From assembly GCA_026874595.1 (NCBI GenBank), contig CM049311.1:42161676-42225675 (forward strand): a stretch of 64,000 bases of DNA. The letters run 5' to 3'. The notes beneath the pieces were generated by a model, which was given only the letters and a program-made list of their open reading frames with translations, was not told the DNA's origin and did no database searches. Position numbers and translations under genes: made by a program. Positions 10,596 to 22,349 of this stretch are shown piece after piece. Numbering within the stretch: position 1 is the first letter of the stretch; each line of letters starts with the position of its first letter. This stretch comes from Sipunculus nudus (lineage: Eukaryota; Annelida; Sipuncula; Golfingiida; Sipunculidae).

Positions 10596-12698
10596 ATGAA
10601 CAAAGCTAACTTCAACTACTCTTTGAAAAACATTCCCATCCCTAGTAATCTGTCCTATACCAAATCCCTGATAAGTAAAGTTGAAAGCCTACTTCGGAGA
10701 ATGCGATGGAAGGTATTCCATTTCGAAAACCCTGGTCAAACTTCAGATAAACAAAACTATGGATTCAAAACCACATATTCACCCCCTCATTGCGAACACC
10801 TCAGGGCATTTGAAAGTGATATCTACGAAATGGTCCGGAACATTGAATTTCAGCACTCACACAATGCATTCCAGAAACAAATGGCCAATGACATCAAAAC
10901 AATCAGACAATCTGACAATCTCCTAGTACAGGCAGATAAGACAACCAACCTGTACAGTATGCCGAAAGAACACTACAATAAACTTCTTACAGAAAACATC
11001 ACTAAGACATACAAAAAGGCAGACAGAAATATCTGTAAAAATATCAGTACAGAAGCCAAAGAAATAGCCGGTTCCCTTAACCTAGCAGACCGCATCGAAG
11101 TCATGGCCGAGCGCAATGCTTACATTACTTTGAAAGACCACAAGGATAATTTTGAACAAAACCCCAAGTGCAGATTGATTAATCCAGCAAAATCTGAAAT
11201 AGGTATCATTAGCAAAAAGCACTTGGAAAAAATTAATAGCCAACTGAGACTGAAAACCAAACTCAACCAGTGGCAAAATACCGCACAGGTAATATCTTGG
11301 TTCAAGAAATTGAAGCTGAAACAAAAATCTAAGTTCATAAAGTTTGATATTGTTGACTTTAACCCCTCGATCACAGAAGATCTTCTCATGAAAGCCCTCA
11401 AATTTGCCAAAACCATGGTCTCCATTCCAGAGGATGTTATCAAAACCATCCTGCACAGCAGGAAAAGCTTACTGTTTAGCAACGGTAACACCTGGGTGAA
11501 AAAAGATCACACTAGTTTTGACGTCACCATGGGCAGTTTTGATGGCGCTGAAGTATGCGAAATTGTTGGTTTATACATCCTAGATATGTTGAAAAAGGAA
11601 TTTGGTGTAAATGCTCTAGGCCTGTATCGTGATGACGGTTTAGGTTGTTTCCCAAACATGTCTGGACCCAAAGCAGACAGCACCCGTAAGAAAATGATCA
11701 AACTCTTTTCCAATGTTGGGTTAAAGATAACCATTGAAACTAACCTGACCTGCACAGATTTCTTAGACGTAACATTTGACCTCCAAAATGACGTCTTCTA
11801 CCCTTACAGAAAACCGAACAATGAACCTCTCTATATCCACGCACAATCCAATCACCCCCCAGCTATCATTAGGCAGATACCTATGATGATCAGTAAACGT
11901 GTTTCTGACAACTCCTGCAATAAAGAGCTATTTATGAAAGCCAAACCCATGTATGATGAAGCTTTAGCGAAAAGCGGGTTCTCAGAAAGCTTAAAATATG
12001 TTGAACCAACAGTGAAAAGCAAGAGAAACAGGAAAAGGAAAATAATATGGTTTAATCCACCCTACAGCCGTCATGTAAAAACCAACATTGGCAGAAAATT
12101 CATGAAACTAGTTGAAAAACACTTCCCTCAACATCACAGGTACCACAGGTTATTCAACAGGAACAATTTGAAAATTAGCTACAGCTGTCTACCCAACATG
12201 TCTAACCTGATCAGCAAACATAATATGAAGGTTCTAAATTCTGACAATGCTGTGAATGCACCCCAAAAACAATGTAACTGCCGTAAAAAAGACGAATGTC
12301 CTATGAATGGTCAATGTCAGCTGAAATGCATTGTCTAAAAAGCAACAGTTAGAACAGACAATGACGTGAAACACTACATAGGGTGTACTGAAGGTGATTT
12401 CAAGACAAGATATAATAACCACAAGCAATCCTTTCGGAACAGATCCCACGCTAAAAACACTGAACTGTCTAAACACATTTGGTCACTAAAAGACAACAAT
12501 ATCAATTACAAGCTCTCCTGGGAAATATCTGCCAAGGCAGCACCTTACTTCTGTGGGACTAGGAAGTGTGATCTCTGCTTGTCTGAAAAGCTACTTATAG
12601 CTACGGCCCCCCCTGGATCATTGTTGAACTCAAGAGCTGAAATTCTCTCCAAGTGCCGCCATCAAAACAAATTCACCCTGAAATATTTTAAAACCTAG
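10596..12698 (+). pseudogene. PLE unit 2: RT + GIY-YIG ORF, nonsense at residue 581
   Basis: Open from ATG 10596 to TAA 12336-12338, where TAT became TAA (Tyr581, the first tyrosine of the GIY-YIG motif). The remaining frame runs on to TAG 12698. The RT is full length but carries Y256N in motif A (DFNPSI instead of DFYPSI), next to the catalytic aspartate region. The truncated 580-residue product would have RT and the first Cys cluster but no nuclease. The A run that is broken in unit 1 is normal here. Confidence 0.9.
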
Positions 12699-13373
12699 CA
12701 TTCGTACTAATATTCAGCGTGCCCCCTTAACCCCACCCCCCCCCCAACGAGGATCCGCTGGGCAGACTCATTTGTTCAGGTAGTTGTTCTCTCACTACTG
12801 GCTCGTGGAGTCCATTGGATGACAGGAAAGTTCTACTTTATCCTGGTCTAATGGGCTTTACGACCTTCAGCTAGGAGACTTGCACCACTTGGTATGGGTA
12901 TAGTATATTTGCCTTTTATATTGTATATTTGCCTTGTATATTGTGTATTTTCACAGTATATGTGTATTTTTATCATATCATATGTATACTACTAATATTT
13001 TCACTGCTTCCAAGGCCCTATTAGAAATCATTTCAATATGCTGATTGAGCATCCTGGTTATATCTTTGTATTATATTTACTATTTACTACATTATATAAC
13101 CTCTTTGCCCTGCCCTGTTATGTTCCAGTATCGCACGTGTACCCCGACCAATCCTATTGTGCACCCGAGAACAATAGGATCAGTGTCAGTCTTTCACATG
13201 CCCCCCCCCCCCCCACCCGAATCGCACAAAGCATAATCTCGTAATCTCGTAAAGTCTCGGCTTTTCAAACCACGACGTTAGCTTCATTCTAACCACTTTC
13301 ACCTGATGATCGGGTCGCATCCCGTGAAACAGTCTGTTGTGAATTAACAGTGTTGTTTTTCTCCAGAGTTATA
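12683..13373 (+). repeat. PLE pLTR 3 (one short repeat fewer)
   Basis: It has only two of the 20 bp TATATTTGCC repeats (12904-12940) where the other copies have three, which accounts for the short 2922 bp step between ORFs 2 and 3. Confidence 0.88.
13294..13352 (+). ncRNA. Hammerhead ribozyme, pLTR 3
   Basis: Same sequence as in pLTR 1. Core CTGATGA at 13303-13309; predicted cut after 13338. Confidence 0.82.
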
Positions 13374-13517
13374 CCGCTCTGGCCTAGCTTGTAGGCCATA
13401 GAGCACTTTACATCGGAGGGTAACACTACCTTCTACTCCAGCTCCAGCGACAGGTACGTTGTCGAGCACTTTTGTTAACCCACCCTGTCCAGAAATTCAA
13501 CTTGTAACATCTACAGT

Positions 13518-15621
13518 ATGAACAAAGCTAACTTCAACTACTCTTTGAAAAACATTCCCATCCCTAGTAATCTGTCCTATACCAAATCCCTGATAAGTAA
13601 AGTTGAAAGCCTACTTCGGAGAATGCGATGGAAGGTATTCCATTTCGAAAACCCTGGTCAAACTTCAGATAAACAAAACTATGGATTCAAAACCACATAT
13701 TCACCCCCTCATTGCGAACACCTCAGGGCATTTGAAAGTGATATCTACGAAATGGTCCGGAACATTGAATTTCAGCACTCACACAATGCATTCCAGAAAC
13801 AAATGGCCAATGACATCAAAACAATCAGACAATCTGACAATCTCCTAGTACAGGCAGATAAGACAACCAACCTGTACAGTATGCCGAAAGAACACTACAA
13901 TAAACTTCTTACAGAAAACATCACTAAGACATACAAAAAGGCAGACAGAAATATCTGTAAAAATATCAGTACAGAAGCCAAAGAAATAGCCGGTTCCCTT
14001 AACCTAGCAGACCGCATCGAAGTCATGGCCGAGCGCAATGCTTACATTACTTTGAAAGACCACAAGGATAATTTTGAACAAAACCCCAAGTGCAGATTGA
14101 TTAATCCAGCAAAATCTGAAATAGGTATCATTAGCAAAAAGCACTTGGAAAAAATTAATAGCCAACTGAGACTGAAAACCAAACTCAACCAGTGGCAAAA
14201 TACCGCACAGGTAATATCTTGGTTCAAGAAATTGAAGCTGAAACAAAAATCTAAGTTCATAAAGTTTGATATTGTTGACTTTTACCCCTCGATCACAGAA
14301 GATCTTCTCATGAAAGCCCTCAAATTTGCCAAAACCATGGTCTCCATTCCAGAGGATGTTATCAAAACCATCCTGCACAGCAGGAAAAGCTTACTCTTTA
14401 GCAACGGTAACACCTGGGGGAAAAAAAGATCACACTAGTTTTGACGTCACCATGGGCAGTTTTGATGGCGCTGAAGTATGCGAAATTGTTGGTTTATACA
14501 TCCTAGATATGTTGAAAAAGGAATTTGGTGTAAATGCTCTAGGCCTGTATCGTGATGACGGTTTAGGTTGTTTCCCAAACATGTCTGGACCCAAAGCAGA
14601 CAGCACCCGTAAGAAAATGATCAAACTCTTTTCCAATGTTGGGTTAAAGATAACCATTGAAACTAACCTGACCTGCACAGATTTCTTAGACGTAACATTT
14701 GACCTCCAAAATGACGTCTTCTACCCTTACAGAAAACCGAACAATGAACCTCTCTATATCCACGCACAATCCAATCACCCCCCAGCTATCATTAGGCAGA
14801 TACCTATGATGATCAGTAAACGTGTTTCTGACAACTCCTGCAATAAAGAGCTATTTATGAAAGCCAAACCCATGTATGATGAAGCTTTAGCGAAAAGCGG
14901 GTTCTCAGAAAGCTTAAAATATGTTGAACCAACAGTGAAAAGCAAGAGAAACAGGAAAAGGAAAATAATATGGTTTAATCCACCCTACAGCCGTCATGTA
15001 AAAACCAACATTGGCAGAAAATTCATGAAACTAGTTGAAAAACACTTCCCTCAACATCACAGGTACCACAGGTTATTCAACAGGAACAATTTGAAAATTA
15101 GCTACAGCTGTCTACCCAACATGTCTAACCTGATCAGCAAACATAATATGAAGGTTCTAAATTCTGACAATGCTGTGAATGCACCCCAAAAACAATGTAA
15201 CTGCCGTAAAAAAGACGAATGTCCTATGAATGGTCAATGTCAGCTGAAATGCATTGTCTATAAAGCAACAGTTAGAACAGACAATGACGTGAAACACTAC
15301 ATAGCGTGTACTGAAGGTGATTTCAAGACAAGATATAATAACCACAAGCAATCCTTTCGGAACAGATCCTACGCTAAAAACACTGAACTGTCTAAACACA
15401 TTTGGTCACTAAAAGACAACAATATCAATTACAAGCTCTCCTGGGAAATATCTGCCAAGGCAGCACCTTACTTCTGTGGGACTAGGAAGTGTGATCTCTG
15501 CTTGTCTGAAAAGCTACTTATAGCTACGGCCCCCCCTGGATCATTGTTGAACTCAAGAGCTGAAATTCTCTCCAAGTGCCGCCATCAAAACAAATTCACC
15601 CTGAAATATTTTAAAACCTAG
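13518..15621 (+). pseudogene. PLE unit 3: RT + GIY-YIG ORF, frameshift at residue ~301
   Basis: The frame is open to about 14416. There GGGTG plus six A is changed to GGGGG plus seven A, so the first product stops at 14438 (306 residues, before motifs B and C). The rest of RT and the nuclease are open from there to TAG 15621. This unit also has G596A in the YIG half of the nuclease motif (HYIA instead of HYIG, near 15303) and H618Y. The nuclease would be suspect even if the frame were intact. Confidence 0.9.
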
Positions 15622-16317
15622 CATTCGTACTAATATTCAGCGTGCCCCCTTAACCCCACCCCCCCCCCCCCAACGAGGATCCGCTGGGCAGACTCATTTG
15701 TTCAGGTAGTTGTTCTCTCACTACTGGCTCGTGGAGTCCATTGGATGACAGGAAAGTTCTACTTTATCCTGGTCTAATGGGCTTTACGACCTTCAGCTAG
15801 GAGACTTGCACCACTTGGTATGGGTATAGTATATTTGCCTTTTATATTGTATATTTGCCTTTTATATTGTATATTTGCCTTGTATATTGTGTATTTTCAC
15901 AGTATATGTGTATTTTTATCATATCATATGTATACTACTAATATTTTCACTGCTTCCAAGGCCCTATTAGAAATCATTTCAATATGCTGATTGAGCATCC
16001 TGGTTATATCTTTGTATTATATTTACTATTTACTACATTATATAACCTCTTTGCCCTGCCCTGTTATGTTCCAGTATCGCACGTGTACCCCGACCAATCC
16101 TATTGTGCACCCGAGAACAATAGGATCAGTGTCAGTCTTTCACATGCCCCCCCCCCCCACCCGAATCGCACAAAGCATAATCTCGTAATCTCGTAAAGTC
16201 TCGGCTTTTCAAACCACGACGTTAGCTTCATTCTAACCACTTTCACCTGATGATCGGGTCGCATCCCGTGAAACAGTCTGTTGTGAATTAACAGTGTTGT
16301 TTTTCTCCAGAGTTATA
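15606..16317 (+). repeat. PLE pLTR 4
   Basis: Three 20 bp repeats (15833-15891), a C run of about 13 after CCCCA near 15660, and a second C run near 16148. Confidence 0.88.
16238..16296 (+). ncRNA. Hammerhead ribozyme, pLTR 4
   Basis: Unchanged from pLTR 1. Core CTGATGA at 16247-16253; predicted cut after 16282. Confidence 0.82.
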
Positions 16318-16461
16318 CCGCTCTGGCCTAGCTTGTAGGCCATAGAGCACTTTACATCGGAGGGTAACACTACCTTCTACTCCAGCTCCAGCGACAGGTA
16401 CGTTGTCGAGCACTTTTGTTAACCCACCCTGTCCAGAAATTCAACTTGTAACATCTACAGT

Positions 16462-18566
16462 ATGAACAAAGCTAACTTCAACTACTCTTTGAAAAACATT
16501 CCCATCCCTAGTAATCTGTCCTATACCGAATCCCTGATAAGTAAAGTTGAAAGCCTACTTCGGAGAATGCGATGGAAGGTATTCCATTTCGAAAACCCTG
16601 GTCAAACTTCAGATAAACAAAACTATGGATTCAAAACCACATATTCACCCCCTCATTGCGAACACCTCAGGGCATTTGAAAGTGATATCTACGAAATGGT
16701 CCGGAACATTGAATTTCAGCACTCACACAATGCATTCCAGAAACAAATGGCCAATGACATCAAAACAATCAGACAATCTGACAATCTCCTAGTACAGGCA
16801 GATAAGACAACCAACCTGTACAGTATGCCGAAAGAACACTACAATAAACTTCTTACAGAAAACATCACTAAGACATACAAAAAGGCAGACAGAAATATCT
16901 GTAAAAATATCAGTACAGAAGCCAAAGAAATAGCCGGTTCCCTTAACCTAGCAGACCGCATCGAAGTCATGGCCGAGCGCAATGCTTACATTACTTTGAA
17001 AGACCACAAGGATAATTTTGAACAAAACCCCAAGTGCAGATTGATTAATCCAGCAAAATCTGAAATAGGTATCATTAGCAAAAAGCACTTGGAAAAAATT
17101 AATAGCCAACTGAGACTGAAAACCAAACTCAACCAGTGGCAAATACCGCACAGGTAATATCTTGGTTCAAGAAATTGAAGCTGAAACAAAAATCTAAGTT
17201 CATAAAGTTTGATATTGTTGACTTTTACCCCTCGATCACAGAAGATCTTCTCATGAAAGCCCTCAAATTTGCCAAAACCATGGTCTCCATTCCAGAGGAT
17301 GTTATCAAAACCATCCTGCACAGCAGGAAGAGCTTACTGTTTAGCAACGGTAACACCTGGGTGAAAAAAGATCACACTAGTTTTGACGTCACCATGGGCA
17401 GTTTTGATGGCGCTCAAGTATGCGAAATTGTTGGTTTATACATCCTAGATATGTTGAAAAAGGAATTTGGTGTAAATGCTCTAGGCCTGTATCGTGATGA
17501 CGGTTTAGGTTGTTTCCCAAACATGTCTGGACCCAAAGCAGACAGCACCCGTAAGAAAATGATCAAACTCTTTTCCAATGTTGGGTTAAAGATAACCATT
17601 GAAACTAACCTGACCTGCACAGATTTCTTAGACGTAACATTTGACCTCCAAAATGACGTCTTCTACCCTTACAGAAAACCGAACAATGAACCTCTCTATA
17701 TCCACGCACAATCCAATCACCCCCCAGCTATCATTAGGCAGATACCTATGATGATCAGTAAACGTGTTTCTGACAACTCCTGCAATAAAGAGCTATTTAT
17801 GAAAGCCAAACCCATGTATGATGAAGCTTTAGCGAAAAGCGGGTTCTCAGAAAGCTTAAAATATGTTGAACCAACAGTGAAAAGCAAGAGAAACAGGAAA
17901 AGGAAAATAATATGGTTTAATCCACCCTACAGCCGTCATGTAAAAACCAACATTGGCAGAAAATTCATGAAACTAGTTGAAAAACACTTCCCTCAACATC
18001 ACAGGTACCACAGGTTATTCAACAGGAACAATTTGAAAATTAGCTACAGCTGTCTACCCAACATGTCTAACCTGATCAGCAAACATAATATGAAGGTTCT
18101 AAATTCTGACAATGCTGTGAATGCACCCCAAAAACAATGTAACTGCCGTAAAAAAGACGAATGTCCTATGAATGGTCAATGTCAGCTGAAATGCATTGTC
18201 TATAAAGCAACAGTTAGAACAGACAATGACGTGAAACACTACATAGGGTGTACTGAAGGTGATTTCAAGACAAGATATAATAACCACAAGCAATCCTTTC
18301 GGAACAGATCCCACGCTAAAAACACTGAACTGTCTAAACACATTTGGTCACTAAAAGACAACAATATCAATTACAAGCTCTCCTGGGAAATATCTGCCAA
18401 GGCAGCACCTTACTTCTGTGGGACTAGGAAGTGTGATCTCTGCTTGTCTGAAAAGCTACTTATAGCTACGGCCCCCCCCCCCGGATCATTGTTGAACTCA
18501 AGAGCTGAAATTCTCTCCAAGTGCCGCCATCAAAACAAATTCACCCTGAAATATTTTAAAACCTAG
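16462..18566 (+). pseudogene. PLE unit 4: RT + GIY-YIG ORF, frameshift at residue ~227
   Basis: One A is missing from the CAAAATACC run (near 17141), so the first frame ends at 17157 (231 residues). The second part, with motifs A, B and C and the nuclease, is open to TAG 18566. Private change K23E. Shared only with unit 5: the same A deletion, E319Q in motif B, an AAA to AAG silent change near 17329, and CCGGATC instead of CCTGGATC after the C run at ~18472. That C run has 11 C, which keeps the end of the protein in frame. Confidence 0.9.
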
Positions 18567-19258
18567 CATTCGTACTAATATTCAGCGTGCCCCCTTAACC
18601 CCCCCCCCCCCCAACGAGGATCCGCTGGGCAGACTCATTTGTTCAGGTAGTTGTTCTCTCACTACTGGCTCGTGGAGTCCATTGGATGACAGGAAAGTTC
18701 TACTTTATCCTGGTCTAATGGGCTTTACGACCTTCAGCTAGGAGACTTGCACCACTTGGTATGGGTATAGTATATTTGCCTTTTATATTGTATATTTGCC
18801 TTTTATATTGTATATTTGCCTTGTATATTGTGTATTTTCACAGTATATGTGTATTTTTATCATATCATATGTATACTACTAATATTTTCACTGCTTCCAA
18901 GGCCCTATTAGAAATCATTTCAATATGCTGATTGAGCATCCTGGTTATATCTTTGTATTATATTTACTATTTACTACATTATATAACCTCTTTGCCCTGC
19001 CCTGTTATGTTCCAGTATCGCACGTGTACCCCGACCAATCCTATTGTGCACCCGAGAACAATAGGATCAGTGTCAGTCTTTCACATGCCCCCCCCCCCCA
19101 CCCGAATCGCACAAAGCATAATCTCGTAATCTCGTAAAGTCTCGGCTTTTCAAACCACGACGTTAGCTTCATTCTAACCACTTTCACCTGATGATCGGGT
19201 CGCATCCCGTGAAACAGTCTGTTGTGAATTAACAGTGTTGTTTTTCTCCAGAGTTATA
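18551..19258 (+). repeat. PLE pLTR 5
   Basis: The first C run here is uninterrupted after TTAA (near 18598), without the CCCCA lead of the other copies. It has three 20 bp repeats. Confidence 0.88.
19179..19237 (+). ncRNA. Hammerhead ribozyme, pLTR 5
   Basis: Unchanged from pLTR 1. Core CTGATGA at 19188-19194; predicted cut after 19223. Confidence 0.82.
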
Positions 19259-19402
19259 CCGCTCTGGCCTAGCTTGTAGGCCATAGAGCACTTTACATCG
19301 GAGGGTAACACTACCTTCTACTCCAGCTCCAGCGACAGGTACGTTGTCGAGCACTTTTGTTAACCCACCCTGTCCAGAAATTCAACTTGTAACATCTACA
19401 GT

Positions 19403-21506
19403 ATGAACAAAGCTAACTTCAACTACTCTTTGAAAAACATTCCCATCCCTAGTAATCTGTCCTATACCAAATCCCTGATAAGTAAAGTTGAAAGCCTACT
19501 TCGGAGAATGCGATGGAAGGTATTCCATTTCGAAAACCCTGGTCAAACTTCAGATAAACAAAACTATGGATTCAAAACCACATATTCACCCCCTCATTGC
19601 GAACACCTCAGGGCATTTGAAAGTGATATCTACGAAATGGTCCGGAACATTGAATTTCAGCACTCACACAATGCATTCCAGAAACAAATGGCCAATGACA
19701 TCAAAACAATCAGACAATCTGACAATCTCCTAGTACAGGCAGATAAGACAACCAACCTGTACAGTATGCCGAAAGAACACTACAATAAACTTCTTACAGA
19801 AAACATCACTAAGACATACAAAAAGGCAGACAGAAATATCTGTAAAAATATCAGTACAGAAGCCAAAGAAATAGCCGGTTCCCTTAACCTAGCAGACCGC
19901 ATCGAAGTCATGGCCGAGCGCAATGCTTACATTACTTTGAAAGACCACAAGGATAATTTTGAACAAAACCCCAAGTGCAGATTGATTAATCCAGCAAAAT
20001 CTGAAATAGGTATCATTAGCAAAAAGCACTTGGAAAAAATTAATAGCCAACTGAGACTGAAAACCAAACTCAACCAGTGGCAAATACCGCACAGGTAATA
20101 TCTTGGTTCAAGAAATTGAAGCTGAAACAAAAATCTAAGTTCATAAAGTTTGATATTGTTGACTTTTACCCCTCGATCACAGAAGATCTTCTCATGAAAG
20201 CCCTCAAATTTGCCAAAACCATGGTCTCCATTCCAGAGGATGTTATCAAAACCATCCTGCACAGCAGGAAGAGCTTACTGTTTAGCAACGGTAACACCTG
20301 GGTGAAAAAAGATCACACTAGTTTTGACGTCACCATGGGCAGTTTTGATGGCGCTCAAGTATGCGAAATTGTTGGTTTATACATCCTAGATATGTTGAAA
20401 AAGGAATTTGGTGTAAATGCTCTAGGCCTGTATCGTGATGACGGTTTAGGTTGTTTCCCAAACATGTCTGGACCCAAAGCAGACAGCACCCGTAAGAAAA
20501 TGATCAAACTCTTTTCCAATGTTGGGTTAAAGATAACCATTGAAACTAACCTGACCTGCACAGATTTCTTAGACGTAACATTTGACCTCCAAAATGACGT
20601 CTTCTACCCTTACAGAAAACCGAACAATGAACCTCTCTATATCCACGCACAATCCAATCACCCCCCAGCTATCATTAGGCAGATACCTATGATGATCAGT
20701 AAACGTGTTTCTGACAACTCCTGCAATAAAGAGCTATTTATGAAAGCCAAACCCATGTATGATGAAGCTTTAGCGAAAAGCGGGTTCTCAGAAAGCTTAA
20801 AATATGTTGAACCAACAGTGAAAAGCAAGAGAAACAGGAAAAGGAAAATAATATGGTTTAATCCACCCTACAGCCGTCATGTAAAAACCAACATTGGCAG
20901 AAAATTCATGAAACTAGTTGAAAAACACTTCCCTCAACATCACAGGTACCACAGGTTATTCAACAGGAACAATTTGAAAATTAGCTACAGCTGTCTACCC
21001 AACATGTCTAACCTGATCAGCAAACATAATATGAAGGTTCTAAATTCTGACAATGCTGTGAATGCACCCCAAAAACAATGTAACTGCCGTAAAAAAGACG
21101 AATGTCCTATGAATGGCCAATGTCAGCTGAAATGCATTGTCTATAAAGCAACAGTTAGAACAGACAATGACGTGAAACACTACATAGGGTGTACTGAAGG
21201 TGATTTCAAGACAAGATATAATAACCACAAGCAATCCTTTCGGAACAGATCCCACGCTAAAAACACTGAACTGTCTAAACACATTTGGTCACTAAAAGAC
21301 AACAATATCAATTACAAGCTCTCCTGGGAAATATCTGCCAAGGCAGCACCTTACTTCTGTGGGACTAGGAAGTGTGATCTCTGCTTGTCTGAAAAGCTAC
21401 TTATAGCTACGGCCCCCCCCCCGGATCATTGTTGAACTCAAGAGCTGAAATTCTCTCCAAGTGCCGCCATCAAAACAAATTCACCCTGAAATATTTTAAA
21501 ACCTAG
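19403..21506 (+). pseudogene. PLE unit 5: RT + GIY-YIG ORF, frameshift and altered C terminus
   Basis: Same single-A deletion as unit 4 (first frame ends at 20098; second open from about 20080) and the same E319Q and CCGG signature. The C run near 21412 has 10 C, shifting the last ~28 residues into a frame that stops at 21435 (ends in DHC). The native stop would be TAG 21504-21506. The nuclease core (580-661) is not affected by that last shift. Confidence 0.9.
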
Positions 21507-22205
21507 CATTCGTACTAATATTCAGCGTGCCCCCTTAACCCCACCCCCCCCCAACGAGGATCCGCTGGGCAGACTCATTTGTTCAGGTAGTTGTTCTCTC
21601 ACTACTGGCTCGTGGAGTCCATTGGATGACAGGAAAGTTCTACTTTATCCTGGTCTAATGGGCTTTACGACCTTCAGCTAGGAGACTTGCACCACTTGGT
21701 ATGGGTATAGTATATTTGCCTTTTATATTGTATATTTGCCTTTTATATTGTATATTTGCCTTGTATATTGTGTATTTTCACAGTATATGTGTATTTTTAT
21801 CATATCATATGTATACTACTAATATTTTCACTGCTTCCAAGGCCCTATTAGAAATCATTTCAATATGCTGATTGAGCATCCTGGTTATATCTTTGTATTA
21901 TATTTACTATTTACTACATTATATAACCTCTTTGCCCTGCCCTGTTATGTTCCAGTATCGCACGTGTACCCCGACCAATCCTATTGTGCACCCGAGAACA
22001 ATAGGATCAGTGTCAGTCTTTCACATGCCCCCCCCCCCCCCCCCCCACCCGAATCGCACAAAGCATAATCTCGTAATCTCGTAAAGTCTCGGCTTTTCAA
22101 ACCACGACGTTAGCTTCATTCTAACCACTTTCACCTGATGATCGGGTCGCATCCCGTGAAACAGTCTGTTGTGAATTAACAGTGTTGTTTTTCTCCAGAG
22201 TTATA
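21491..22205 (+). repeat. PLE pLTR 6
   Basis: It has the longest second C run of the seven (about 19 C near 22028) and three 20 bp repeats. Confidence 0.88.
22126..22184 (+). ncRNA. Hammerhead ribozyme, pLTR 6
   Basis: Unchanged from pLTR 1. Core CTGATGA at 22135-22141; predicted cut after 22170. Confidence 0.82.
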
Positions 22206-22349
22206 CCGCTCTGGCCTAGCTTGTAGGCCATAGAGCACTTTACATCGGAGGGTAACACTACCTTCTACTCCAGCTCCAGCGACAGGTACGTTGTCGAGCA
22301 CTTTTGTTAACCCACCCTGTCCAGAAATTCAACTTGTAACATCTACAGT

